A program made the translations under genes and the position numbers. 64,000 bases of DNA from Millionella massiliensis (GTDB lineage: Bacteria > Bacteroidota > Bacteroidia > Bacteroidales > Rikenellaceae), in NCBI RefSeq assembly GCF_900104655.1, contig NZ_FNWD01000002.1, positions 1,472,246 to 1,536,245 on the forward strand, written 5' to 3'. This document shows, piece after piece, positions 45,970 through 55,095 of the stretch. The notes beneath the pieces are model-generated. The model was not told the origin of the DNA and did no database searches. It was given only the letters and a program-made list of their open reading frames with translations. How positions within the stretch are numbered: position 1 is the stretch's first letter; every line of letters starts with the position of its first letter.

Positions 45970-46138
45970 CGCATATTCGCCGGAGCGGGAAACCGGCAAT
46001 CATTTGCAATTTTTTTCACAACACACTCCCCACACACCTTGGCACGTAAAGCGGCACAGTGGAACGACTCCTGATTATCGGACACTTAATATTTTATAAA
46101 AATTTTTCTTTCACTGAACTTTTTTACTGAGAATGATA

Positions 46139-46146
46139 TATCTTTG
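46139..46146 (+). promoter_or_regulatory. -7 box of the small lipoprotein gene
   Basis: TATCTTTG, about 32 nt before the ATG, preceded by an AT-rich stretch. Confidence 0.65.
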
Positions 46147-46178
46147 CACCCGGTTTTAACAATATCATTCATACCGCC

Positions 46179-46379
46179 ATGAAAAAACTTTTCCAATTTG
46201 CTTGTGTAGCAGCCATCGCTGCTGGTTTCGCAGCTTGCGGCAACGGTGCAGCTAACTCGGAAAACGCTGACTCTACCGCCGTTGTAGAAATGACCGAAGT
46301 TGCCGTTGTGGATACTGTAGCTTGCGACAGCGCCGCTTGCGACACCACCGCCTGCGATTCGGCTGCCGTTGTAAAATAG
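46179..46379 (+). CDS. Small lipoprotein with Cys-containing pentapeptide repeats
   Basis: A 66-residue protein of unknown function. MKKLFQFACVAAIAAGFAAC is a textbook lipoprotein signal (lipid Cys20). The mature part is about 46 residues, acidic and Ala/Val/Asp/Thr-rich, and ends with three pentad repeats, ACDSA, ACDTT, ACDSA, placing Cys at 49, 54 and 59. The composition resembles other tiny Bacteroidetes lipoproteins, but I recognise no family. Its promoter and three downstream terminator hairpins suggest a strongly transcribed unit. The cysteines could bind a metal or form disulfides in the periplasm (inference only). Confidence 0.7.
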   Translation: MKKLFQFACVAAIAAGFAACGNGAANSENADSTAVVEMTEVAVVDTVACDSAACDTTACDSAAVVK

Positions 46380-46385
46380 TGCCGC

Positions 46386-46415
46386 GCTGTCTGTGGACAG
46401 CCTGACTTTTTTTTT
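46386..46415 (+). terminator. First terminator after the small lipoprotein gene
   Basis: GCTGTC/GACAGC 6-bp stem (46386-46391 with 46396-46401) followed by CTGAC and a nine-to-ten T run. Confidence 0.8.
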
Positions 46416-46433
46416 GCAACGCCTGCAGAAAAA

Positions 46434-46488
46434 GAAGCGCCTCTCTCCCGGCCCACTTGTCCGAGGATGAGAGGCGCTTCTTTTTTTT
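46434..46488 (+). terminator. Second terminator after the small lipoprotein gene
   Basis: Perfect 12-bp stem (46434-46445 with 46469-46480) followed by eight T. Confidence 0.85.
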
Positions 46489-46524
46489 CGGAAAGAGAGC
46501 ATAGAGACTCCGAAATAAAAGGGA

Positions 46525-46566
46525 GCGGGCATCGACAGACCAGTTGTCTGTCGATGCCCGCCGCTT
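46525..46566. terminator. Third, bidirectional terminator
   Basis: Perfect 16-bp stem (46525-46540 with 46546-46561, 5-nt loop), with a T run on plus and TCCCTTTTATTT on minus. It serves the convergent gene ending at 46636. Confidence 0.85.
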
Positions 46567-46635
46567 TTTCAGCCCGACACGGGGAGAGGCTTGCACGCTC
46601 CCTTCCGATCGCGTGGGATCTGTTCGGCTCCCAGG

Positions 46636-49080
46636 CTAACGTTTGCGCGTGGCGGTCAGCAGTTGGGCCTCACCCTTGGTTTTCACCTCGGCCGAGACTT
46701 TGCGTTCCGGATCCTGCGAAGCGAACTTGCAGGCAAAGGTGAGGGTCACCTCGCCCGGATCGACCATCAGCAACGAGCTGTCCACCGGAATGGTGCGGAT
46801 CACCTGCCAGTTCCGATCGAACACCTGTGCTTCGGCACCACCGTCGTACTTCAGCCACTCACCCTTGGCCAGTTTGCCGGGGAACGAGACGGTCGAATAT
46901 CCGCCCACCGAAAGGGTGATGTCCGACACCGACTCGTCGTCCGTGCGCAACAGGAAACGCACCGGCTGACGGCCGTTCATATTGTTGAAGGCCCACTTGG
47001 CCACCACCGGTTCGCCCGGCTGACGCGTAATGTTCTTGTGCTCGAAACGCTGCAAGGCAAACGGATAGAGATTCCACGAGTCGGCCGACACCTCTTCCAA
47101 CGCATATTCGTTGGCGATGTGCTCCATTTCGCGTTTCAGTTCTGCGGGGAAGGCCTGAGCCATGCGGGCGTTTTCCCAGATACGGATGGCCTCGATAATC
47201 TGGTCCGAAGCCCCGTTCCGAGCCACGGCGTCGCCATTGGTCACCAGCGTATAGCCGGCATCGAAGGCAGCCGAACGGGCCAGCAGCCAGTTTACGTCCT
47301 CGATGCTGGTCTCGGCACCGTAGGTGAACCAACCCAGCATGCAGGGGATCAGGTTGCGGCGATAGAAGTCCTGGTTCATGAGGCGGAGATTCAACTGACT
47401 TTCGCGGAAACCGGCATACCACGGTTCACCCCAGTTCATGCGGGTGAACATCGTCCAGTTGTAGTGGGTGGTCATGCTGGCATCGTTGATGCAGTTGCGG
47501 TATTTGGGTTCGAGGTTGTCGTACCACTCTTTGATCATCATCGACAGGCCGTACTGCCCCAGACCGGTCGACCAGGCACCTTCGAGACCGTCGAACGAGA
47601 TCTGCATGATGCCCGTCTCGTTGAACACCCGCGCAATGTTGCGAGCCTCCTCTTTGGTCAGATCGATGTCGGTCAGGAAGACGCCGTAGGCGTGGTCCAT
47701 CAGTTTGGCAATCGTATCGCCGGCCGCATGAGCCGCAGCCTGGGTGCCCCATGCACCGCGCTGGCAGTTCAGCAGTTTCCACGGCGCCGACTCCGAAACC
47801 TTTTCGTAACGGATCAGCTCATCGCCCACGCGCACCCCGTGCAGCGAGTTGTTTTTCATCTGGTTGAAGAACTTCGGATCGGCGATTTCGATCTCCTTGG
47901 CCGAAGCATCGACCGCCGCAGCCAGCACCGAGCTACCCACAGCCGCCAGTCGACGGTCGGGCACCGGAGTCACATAACGGTCGTTCGTGGTGGTGAAGTT
48001 CGAGAGGGTGTGTACGCCAAGGTCGATACCGGCCGCATTGGCCTTTTCGACACAGGCTTTCAGCCCGGCGTAACCGGACGGGAACTCGCCCGGATTCAGC
48101 GCGAAATGGCCCCACTCGCTGAACGGACCGGCATGGTAGAGGTATTTCAGACCGGTGCGTTTGGTGAACTCGATCGCCTGGTCAATGTTCTTTTCGTTGA
48201 AGGGGTAGATGATGTAGGCCGCAGCAGCTTCGGGGGTGCGTTTACCCCACTCGCCACCGATCATCGGATGGGGAAGCCCCTCGCCGAGAACCACTTTTTC
48301 AATGTAGTCCAGCGCCTGGGGTTCGGGACAGCCGAAGAGGGCAATCTTGCTGCCGACCAGCCCGCCATCGTTGTAGGCCGGCATGGTGTAGTAGTCGTGG
48401 CCCCACATCGGTTCGATGCGGTCCCGATAGCGGTTGCGGACATAGGCCTGCACGACACTCCCGAAGTCGGTGTGTTTGGCGGCCTGACCGCGGTAAAGGA
48501 TCTTCACGGAGTCGGCCACGTCGACCAGCGAGTTGGTGGCGAAGATATCGAATGCCGGATCGACATCGTCTTCGGTCGAGGGATAGCCGCCGATGGTCTT
48601 GGGATTAAGCGCACGGATACCGAAGGCAAACAGCGAGTCGCGCACCACGCCGACACACTCGCCCACGGTCCGGGTAATGGTGGTAGGATAGGGCCCCCAG
48701 AGGGCGATATCGACCGAGTCGGGCGACTGCACGCCGAGAATTTCGAGGGTCACATAGCCCTCTTTCTGTTCGATTTTCAGATCGGCAGTCCGGTTGCCGT
48801 CGTAGCTGAGCACCATCTGGCCGGCAGCGGCATCCCACTGTGCAGCGGTGGGTTCGAACCATACGGTATCGACCCGCAGGGCCAGCAGCGGAGCCGTCTG
48901 CCCCTGGGGCATGTATTCGGTTCCGGAGGTGAGGTCTTTGATGGAGGTGAGTTGTCCGGTGGCCGAAATGTCGACCTGCAGGGCGTCGGTTTTGAGCGAC
49001 ACGAGCGCCGAGTCTCCACAGGAGACCAACAGCGCAGCGGCGGCTGCCAGAACCGCCAGTGATCTGCCAAGATTTTTCAT
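46636..49080 (-). CDS. Large exported lipoprotein, glycoside-hydrolase-like, family not assigned
   Basis: An 814-residue lipoprotein (signal ending LLVSC, Cys21). The N-terminal 250 residues look like a beta-sandwich. From about 260 a (beta/alpha)-barrel-like region follows, with strand-end acidic residues in KYLYHAGPF, GIDLGVHTLSN, MQISFDGLEGAW (Asp497, Glu500) and later strands. A segment of about 85 residues (375-460; VRVGDELIRY, then NCQRGAWGTQAAAHAAGD) interrupts the barrel and resembles a small beta domain. The C-terminal 100 residues form another beta domain. The arrangement suggests a clan-D-like retaining alpha-glycosidase, but no family can be named. It is monocistronic, between terminators, with no SusC/D nearby. 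Confidence 0.7.
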   Translation of the reverse strand: MKNLGRSLAVLAAAAALLVSCGDSALVSLKTDALQVDISATGQLTSIKDLTSGTEYMPQGQTAPLLALRVDTVWFEPTAAQWDAAAGQMVLSYDGNRTADLKIEQKEGYVTLEILGVQSPDSVDIALWGPYPTTITRTVGECVGVVRDSLFAFGIRALNPKTIGGYPSTEDDVDPAFDIFATNSLVDVADSVKILYRGQAAKHTDFGSVVQAYVRNRYRDRIEPMWGHDYYTMPAYNDGGLVGSKIALFGCPEPQALDYIEKVVLGEGLPHPMIGGEWGKRTPEAAAAYIIYPFNEKNIDQAIEFTKRTGLKYLYHAGPFSEWGHFALNPGEFPSGYAGLKACVEKANAAGIDLGVHTLSNFTTTNDRYVTPVPDRRLAAVGSSVLAAAVDASAKEIEIADPKFFNQMKNNSLHGVRVGDELIRYEKVSESAPWKLLNCQRGAWGTQAAAHAAGDTIAKLMDHAYGVFLTDIDLTKEEARNIARVFNETGIMQISFDGLEGAWSTGLGQYGLSMMIKEWYDNLEPKYRNCINDASMTTHYNWTMFTRMNWGEPWYAGFRESQLNLRLMNQDFYRRNLIPCMLGWFTYGAETSIEDVNWLLARSAAFDAGYTLVTNGDAVARNGASDQIIEAIRIWENARMAQAFPAELKREMEHIANEYALEEVSADSWNLYPFALQRFEHKNITRQPGEPVVAKWAFNNMNGRQPVRFLLRTDDESVSDITLSVGGYSTVSFPGKLAKGEWLKYDGGAEAQVFDRNWQVIRTIPVDSSLLMVDPGEVTLTFACKFASQDPERKVSAEVKTKGEAQLLTATRKR

Positions 49081-49641
49081 GAATGGGGAAAGAGAATTTT
49101 GGGGTTAGTATCTCAGCAAAGGTACAAAACAATCCCTGCCGTGACAAGGCGTCAGCCCCGATTCTGCCAGAAAAACCAACTGGTAACATCGCCTACGCGC
49201 ACTCCTCGTTTCACGTCTTCACCTACGCTCCCCACACGCTCCCCAAAAAATAAAACCGGATTTTGCCCGTGAGTATCCCTCCCACATATTGCGCACCCCG
49301 TTCGCCGTATTCAATCGCCGAACGGGCAATTTTTCCATCTAAGCCACCGCACCCAAAGCACCCAAGGGCATTACGCCATGCTTCGGTTCCTCGATATAGA
49401 TCCGCCCCGAAAACCGAAAATTGGCATAAATCCGCTTCCCTATACTGACACCTCAATAGTCTGCAATAGCCGACAATAATCGATTACGATGGGCAATAAC
49501 AGCAAATCTCCCCGCAACCGAAAATAAACGGAATGAGCAGAGATGAACGGGGATGTGTGGGAATGAACAAAAACGACAGACAACAAACAGGCCGAGCGAA
49601 AAACCGCTCTACACTGTATTCAGGGCATCATTCCCACTGAA
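49081..49641. other. 561-base gene-free region
   Basis: No supported coding frame. It contains an orphan hairpin with a T-rich tail on the plus strand (CCCGTTCG/CGAACGGG, 49297-49304 with 49319-49326, then CAATTTTTCC). Its right part, upstream of the AraC-gene stop, is A-rich. No gene on the plus strand upstream accounts for the hairpin. Confidence 0.4.
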
Positions 49642-50502
49642 TTACATATCCGTATCGCCTTTGGCACGATACTCTTTCGGCGAAATGCCCTCGTGGCGTT
49701 TGAAATAGCGTCCCATGTAGGACTGGTCGGGAAAATTGAGCCGGTCGGAGATCTCCTGTATGCTCATCTCGGTGGATTGCAGCAACACCTTGATTTCCAG
49801 CAGGGCAAAATTGTCGATGATGGCCTTGGCGGGCGCACCGCTCACCTGACGGCAGATGGAGGTGAGGTATTTGGTCGAAATGCAGAGTTTGTCGGCATAA
49901 AAGGCCACTTCACGCTCCGAAGCACAGTGCTCGTGCACCAGATTCATGAACTTCCGGAACAGGCCGTCGAGTCGTTTGCTACCCTCGATCTGCTGCCGAT
50001 CAAAAAGACGGTACGACTTGTCGTTGATGTCGAACAGAAAACTGCGCAACAGATTTTTGGCAATCTGGTTCCGGTAGCGATTCTGCGTGTCGGCATACAG
50101 GGCGCTGGCCGTCTGCATCATCGATTCGGCCACCCCGACATATTCGTCGGGGATCACGTAACAGGGACACTCCTTGAGAAAACCGAAGAAACTCAACTCC
50201 ATCCGGAACGAGGCCTCGTGAAACATCTCCAGCGGGAAGCCGAAGAGCGAGATGGTGAAATCGTCGCTGACCCGGTCGATTCGGAAGATGGTTCCGGGCA
50301 TCAGCACCGCTACGGTTTGGGGCGTCAGCTGGTAATCCTTCAGATCGACATTCACGCTGGCTGTCCCCTGCCGGCAAAAAAAGATGGCCCCCCCTTCGAG
50401 TTTCCACAGTCGGTTGGTGGTGTGGGTCAGGTTGTACGTCCCGGCAATAAAGTTTTTCTGCAGCAGCACCTTTTCAGAATCGTTCCTCTTCATCATACCC
50501 AT
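49642..50502 (-). CDS. AraC-family transcriptional regulator
   Basis: A 286-residue regulator. The N-terminal half is a cupin-like sensing domain (GGAIFFCRQGTASVNVDLKDYQLTPQTVAVLMPG as landmark). The C-terminal 100 residues are the AraC HTH pair, with the first helix-turn-helix at YADKLCISTKYLTSICRQVSG and the second at SIQEISDRLNFPDQSYMGRYFKRHEGISPKEYR. Overlapping possible starts exist at MGMMKRN. It is divergent from the RND efflux operon across a 149-nt region that carries a GAGTTAACTC palindrome, so it is the likely local regulator, probably responding to an effector pumped by the system. Confidence 0.92.
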   Translation of the reverse strand: MGMMKRNDSEKVLLQKNFIAGTYNLTHTTNRLWKLEGGAIFFCRQGTASVNVDLKDYQLTPQTVAVLMPGTIFRIDRVSDDFTISLFGFPLEMFHEASFRMELSFFGFLKECPCYVIPDEYVGVAESMMQTASALYADTQNRYRNQIAKNLLRSFLFDINDKSYRLFDRQQIEGSKRLDGLFRKFMNLVHEHCASEREVAFYADKLCISTKYLTSICRQVSGAPAKAIIDNFALLEIKVLLQSTEMSIQEISDRLNFPDQSYMGRYFKRHEGISPKEYRAKGDTDM

Positions 50503-50577
50503 ACTTGAATAAACAGGACAAAAATAGCGAAATTATGAACTTACCAAGAGTCGTTATTCCGAAAATGAACAAAACTG

Positions 50578-50595
50578 AGTTAACTCGGGAGAGTT
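50578..50595. promoter_or_regulatory. Candidate regulator-binding site upstream of the pump operon
   Basis: GAGTTAACTC palindrome (50578-50587) followed by a second GAGTT half-site starting at 50591, immediately upstream of the -7 box of the pump operon and near the -33 position. Confidence 0.45.
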
Positions 50596-50614
50596 TTCAA
50601 AGCACGAAAGCCCA

Positions 50615-50622
50615 TATCTTTG
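50615..50622 (+). promoter_or_regulatory. -7 box of the RND efflux operon
   Basis: TATCTTTG 30 nt upstream of the adaptor ATG. No TTTG -33 box at normal spacing, consistent with activator dependence. Confidence 0.65.
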
Positions 50623-50651
50623 TGACCTAAAATCCAAATAGGTAACGAAAA

Positions 50652-51875
50652 ATGAGTAACATGTTAAGCAAAATGAAGCAGGCAGGACTACTGGCTGCCT
50701 GCGCATTGGCCATCGGAGCTTGTAAAGAGGCCCCGACCCCCCAAGTCGCAAGCGAATACGCCGTGATGACCGTCGAACCGACGAATCGCATGCTTTCGAG
50801 CACCTACTCGGCAACGATCCGCGGTCGCCAAGATATCGACATCTATCCGCAGGTGAGCGGGACGCTGACCAAACTGTGCGTGACCGAAGGTCAACACGTG
50901 AAGAAAGGCCAGACGCTCTTCATCATCGACCAGGTTCCCTACAAAGCCGCCCTGCAAACGGCCGAAGCCAACGTACAGGCCGCCGAAGCATCGCTGGCAA
51001 CGGCCCAGCTGACCTACGACAGCAAAGTGGAACTCCACAAAAAGAACGTCATCTCGGACTATGACCTCAACACCGCCAAGAACTCGCTGCTGGCAGCCAA
51101 AGCCCAGCTCGCCCAGTGCGAAGCCCAGGAGGTCAACGCCCGCAACAACCTCTCGTACACCGAAGTGAAAAGCCCGTCGGACGGCGTAGTGGGAACCCTC
51201 CCCTACCGTGTGGGCGCACTGGTCAGCTCGGCCATCCCGCAGCCGCTGACCACCGTGTCGGACAACTCGGACATGTACGTCTACTTCTCGCTGACCGAAA
51301 ACCAGCTGCTGAGCCTCATCCGCCAGTACGGTTCGAAAGACGAAGCCCTCAAACAGATGCCGGAAATCGATCTGATCCTGAACGACCAGTCGACCTACGC
51401 ACACAAAGGTAAAATCGAAACCATCAGCGGCGTGATCGACCGTTCGACCGGTACGGTCAGCCTCCGCGCCGTCTTCCCCAATGCCGAGAACCTGCTCCAC
51501 AGCGGCGGCGTGGGTAACGTGGTGATCCCGACCGAAAAGACCGGTGCACTGGTCATCCCGCAGTCGGCCACCTACGAACTCCAGGACAAACGCTTCGTAT
51601 ATAAAGTCGTAGACGGCAAAGCCCAGTCGGCTCCCGTCCAGGTAACCCGCGTGAACGGCGGTACCGAATTCATCGTTGACGAAGGTCTGACCGCCGGCGA
51701 CGTGATCGTAGCCGAAGGCGTAGGTCTGCTCCGCGAAGGTACCCCCATCACCCCCAAAGCAGCCGGCGCCAACGCCGCCGCAGCATCCGCAACTCCCGCA
51801 GCCCCCGCAACCGAACCGACCGCTACGGCTGCAGCCGACTCCACTGCGGATAACCAAACCACCAAGGAGGACTAA
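50652..51875 (+). CDS. RND efflux periplasmic adaptor lipoprotein
   Basis: Membrane-fusion protein linking the inner-membrane pump to the outer-membrane factor. The 407-residue product has a lipoprotein signal (AIGAC, Cys24). The lipoyl domain follows (RGRQDIDIYPQVSGTLTKLCVTEGQHVKKGQTLFIID as landmark), then an alpha-helical hairpin rich in Ala/Gln (about 100-165), the second lipoyl half with SPSDGVVGTLPYRVGALV, and the beta barrel. A low-complexity Ala/Thr/Pro/Glu tail of about 35 residues ends the protein. It is the first gene of an operon of four; the pump gene starts three bases after its stop. Confidence 0.94.
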   Translation: MSNMLSKMKQAGLLAACALAIGACKEAPTPQVASEYAVMTVEPTNRMLSSTYSATIRGRQDIDIYPQVSGTLTKLCVTEGQHVKKGQTLFIIDQVPYKAALQTAEANVQAAEASLATAQLTYDSKVELHKKNVISDYDLNTAKNSLLAAKAQLAQCEAQEVNARNNLSYTEVKSPSDGVVGTLPYRVGALVSSAIPQPLTTVSDNSDMYVYFSLTENQLLSLIRQYGSKDEALKQMPEIDLILNDQSTYAHKGKIETISGVIDRSTGTVSLRAVFPNAENLLHSGGVGNVVIPTEKTGALVIPQSATYELQDKRFVYKVVDGKAQSAPVQVTRVNGGTEFIVDEGLTAGDVIVAEGVGLLREGTPITPKAAGANAAAASATPAAPATEPTATAAADSTADNQTTKED

Positions 51876-51878
51876 TCC

Positions 51879-54800
51879 ATGAATCTGAGACACTTTATAG
51901 AACGCCCCGTCTTTTCGGCGGTTATCTCCATCTCGATCGTCGTGGTGGGGATCATCGGGCTGTTCACCCTGCCCGTGGAACAATTTCCGGACATTGCGCC
52001 GCCTACGGTCCGCGTAAGTACGACCTACTTCGGTGCCAGCGCCGAGACCCTGCAAAAGAGTGTGATCGCCCCGCTCGAAGAGGCCATCAACGGTGTGGAA
52101 AACATGACCTACATGACCTCCACCGCCACCAACGCAGGTTCCGTCGATATTTCCGTTTACTTCAAACAGGGTACGGACCCCGACATGGCAGCGGTCAACG
52201 TACAGAACCGCGTCTCCAAAGCCACCGGTCAGCTGCCCGCCGAAGTAACCCAGGTCGGTGTGACCACCTCCAAACGGCAGACCAGTATGCTGCAGATGTT
52301 CTCGCTCTACAGCCCCGACGACTCGTATGACGAGAACTTCCTGGCCAACTACATCAGCATCAACCTGAAACCCGAAATCCTTCGTATCTCGGGCGTGGGT
52401 GACCTGATGATCCTGGGTGGCGACTACAGTATGCGTATCTGGATGAAACCGGACGTAATGGCCCAGTACAACCTGATCCCGTCCGACGTGACCCAGGTAC
52501 TGGCCGAACAGAACATCGAAGCCGCCACCGGTTCGTTCGGTGAAAACTCCGAAGAGACCTATCAGTACACCATGAAATATCGCGGTCGACTGATCCAGCC
52601 CGAAGAGTTCGGCGAAATCGTCATCCGCTCGACCGAAGACGGTGAAGTCCTCCGCCTCAAAGACGTGGCCGACATCGAACTCGGACAGGAAAGCTACGCA
52701 TACCACGGTACCATGGACGGACACCCCGGTGTCTCGGTGATGGTCTTCCAGACCGCCGGTTCGAACGCTACCGAAATCAACCAGAACATCGACAAATTCC
52801 TGGCCGAAGCCGCCAAAACCCTCCCCAAAGGTGTCGAACTGACCCAGGTGATGAGTGCCAACGACTTCCTCTTCGCCTCGATCCATGAAGTGGTCAAGAC
52901 CCTGTTCGAAGCCATCATCCTCGTGATCCTGGTGGTTTACATCTTCCTGCAAGACTTACGCTCGACCCTGATCCCGCTGGTCGGTATCACCGTATCGCTG
53001 ATCGGTACCTTCGCCTTCATGGCACTGGCCGGATTCAGTATCAACCTGATCACCCTCTTCGCCCTGGTGCTCGTGATCGGTACCGTGGTGGACGACTCGA
53101 TCATTGTGGTCGAGGCCGTTCAGGCCCGATTCGACGTCGGCTACCGCTCCTCCTACATGGCCAGTATCGATGCCATGAAGGGGATCAGCAACGCCGTCAT
53201 CACCTCCTCGCTGGTGTTCATGGCCGTGTTCATCCCCGTGTCGTTCATGGGCGGAACCTCCGGTACGTTCTACACCCAGTTCGGTCTGACCATGGCCGTG
53301 GCCGTGGGTATCTCGGCCGTCAACGCATTGACCCTGAGTCCTGCCCTCTGCGCCCTGCTGCTTAAACCCTACATGAACGAAGACGGCACCCAGAAAAACA
53401 ACTTCGCCGCCCGATTCCGCAAAGCCTTCAACGCCGCCTTCGGTACCATGAGCGAGAAATACAAAAAAATCGTCCTCTCGTTCATCAAACACCGCTGGCT
53501 CACCTGGGGTCTGCTCATCTGCTCGATCGGTCTGCTGGTATTCCTGATGCGTAACACCAAGACCAGCCTCGTGCCCGATGAAGACCAGGGTGTACTCTTC
53601 GTGAACGTCAGCACCGCTGCCGGTAACTCACTGAACACCACCAACGAGATTATGAACAAGATCGAGCAGCGCCTCGAAGGTATTCCCCAGATCCTCCACC
53701 TGCAGAAAGTTGCCGGTTACGGTCTGCTGGCCGGTCAGGGTAGCTCGTTCGGTATGTTCATCGCCAAACTCAGACCCTGGGACGAACGCCCCGAAAAATC
53801 GGACAACGTACAAGCCGTCATCGGTCAAATCTACGCCCGCACGGCCGACATCAAAGACGCCCAGATCTTTGCCATCTCGCCGGGTATGATCCCCGGTTAC
53901 GGTATGGGTAACTCGCTGGACGTACAGATGCAGGACAAAACCGGTGGCGACGTGAACACCTTCTTCACCACCGTGCAGCAATACCTCGGCGCCCTGAACC
54001 AGCGTCCCGAGATCTCGATGGCCTACTCCACCTTCGACGTACGTTACCCGCAGTGGATGGTGGACGTCGACGCTGCCAAATGTAAACGCGCCGGTACCAC
54101 CACCGATGCCGTGCTGAGCACCCTGGCCGGTTACTACGGCGGTCAGTACGTATCGAACTTCAACCGCTTCTCAAAAGTGTACCGTGTGATGATCCAGGCC
54201 GACCCGAAATACCGTCTGGACGAAGAGTCGCTCAACAACACCTTCGTACGTCTGTCGAGCGGCGAGATGGCCCCGCTGAGCCAGTTCGTCACCCTGACCC
54301 GTACCTACGGCGCCGAAACCCTCAGCCGGTTCAACATGTACAACTCGATCGCCGTGAGCGCCATGCCGGCCGAAGGATACAGTACCGGTGACGCCATCCG
54401 CGCCGTACAGGAAACCGCCATGGCCGCACTGCCCATCGGCTACGGCTACGACTTCGGGGGTATCACCCGTGAAGAGAGCCAGCAGAGCGGCACCACGCTG
54501 ATCATCTTCGGTATCTGCTTCCTGATGGTATACCTGATCCTGTGCGCCCTGTACGAAAGCTTCGTCATTCCGTTCGCCGTGCTGCTGGCCGTACCGTGCG
54601 GTCTGATGGGGACCTTCCTCTTTGCCAAGATGATGGGTCTCGAAAACAACATCTACCTCCAGGTAGGTCTGATCATGCTGATCGGTCTGTTGGCCAAGAC
54701 CGCCATCCTGCTGACCGAGTACGCCACCGAGCGTCGCCACGCCGGCATGAGCCTCACGGCAGCCGCCGTCAGCGCCGCCAAAGCCCGTCTGCGCCCGATT

Positions 54801-55076
54801 CTGATGACCGCCCTGACCATGATCTTCGGTCTGCTGCCTCTGATGGCCGCCAGCGGCGTAGGTGCCAACGGTAACCGTTCGCTGGGTTCGGGTGCCGTCG
54901 GCGGTATGGTCATCGGTACGCTGGCCCTGCTCTTCATCGTGCCCTCGCTCTTCATCGCCTTCCAGTGGCTCCAGGAGAAAATCCACCCGTTGCAGGTCGA
55001 ACAGACCGACGACTGGGAAATCCAGGAAGAGATGCAAGCAACCGAAAAAGACTTACACGAAGCCGGACTCAAATAA
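51879..55076 (+). CDS. RND multidrug efflux transporter (HAE1 family)
   Basis: A 1065-residue, 12-helix proton-antiporter of the AcrB type. The N terminus MNLRHFIERPVFSAVISISIVVVGIIGLFTLPVEQFPDIAPPTV is the usual TM1/porter entry. The TM4 proton-relay pair is in VIGTVVDDSIIVVEAVQ. FRSSYMAS-type and GGTSGTFYTQFGLTMAVAVGISAVNALTLSPALCALLLKP segments, the central cavity domain, and the second half with QQSGTTLIIFGICFLMVYLILCALYESFVIPFAVLL and GLIMLIGLLAKTAILLTEYA follow. The cytosolic C terminus is acidic. Substrates are probably hydrophobic drugs, bile acids or antimicrobial compounds (family inference). Confidence 0.96.
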   Translation: MNLRHFIERPVFSAVISISIVVVGIIGLFTLPVEQFPDIAPPTVRVSTTYFGASAETLQKSVIAPLEEAINGVENMTYMTSTATNAGSVDISVYFKQGTDPDMAAVNVQNRVSKATGQLPAEVTQVGVTTSKRQTSMLQMFSLYSPDDSYDENFLANYISINLKPEILRISGVGDLMILGGDYSMRIWMKPDVMAQYNLIPSDVTQVLAEQNIEAATGSFGENSEETYQYTMKYRGRLIQPEEFGEIVIRSTEDGEVLRLKDVADIELGQESYAYHGTMDGHPGVSVMVFQTAGSNATEINQNIDKFLAEAAKTLPKGVELTQVMSANDFLFASIHEVVKTLFEAIILVILVVYIFLQDLRSTLIPLVGITVSLIGTFAFMALAGFSINLITLFALVLVIGTVVDDSIIVVEAVQARFDVGYRSSYMASIDAMKGISNAVITSSLVFMAVFIPVSFMGGTSGTFYTQFGLTMAVAVGISAVNALTLSPALCALLLKPYMNEDGTQKNNFAARFRKAFNAAFGTMSEKYKKIVLSFIKHRWLTWGLLICSIGLLVFLMRNTKTSLVPDEDQGVLFVNVSTAAGNSLNTTNEIMNKIEQRLEGIPQILHLQKVAGYGLLAGQGSSFGMFIAKLRPWDERPEKSDNVQAVIGQIYARTADIKDAQIFAISPGMIPGYGMGNSLDVQMQDKTGGDVNTFFTTVQQYLGALNQRPEISMAYSTFDVRYPQWMVDVDAAKCKRAGTTTDAVLSTLAGYYGGQYVSNFNRFSKVYRVMIQADPKYRLDEESLNNTFVRLSSGEMAPLSQFVTLTRTYGAETLSRFNMYNSIAVSAMPAEGYSTGDAIRAVQETAMAALPIGYGYDFGGITREESQQSGTTLIIFGICFLMVYLILCALYESFVIPFAVLLAVPCGLMGTFLFAKMMGLENNIYLQVGLIMLIGLLAKTAILLTEYATERRHAGMSLTAAAVSAAKARLRPILMTALTMIFGLLPLMAASGVGANGNRSLGSGAVGGMVIGTLALLFIVPSLFIAFQWLQEKIHPLQVEQTDDWEIQEEMQATEKDLHEAGLK

Positions 55077-55095
55077 TCCCGGAGCTTCTCTAACC

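Noticed and set aside
50688..52952. 754-codon minus-strand frame across the efflux genes
   Set aside because: Antisense to the adaptor and pump genes, composition typical of a shadow frame.
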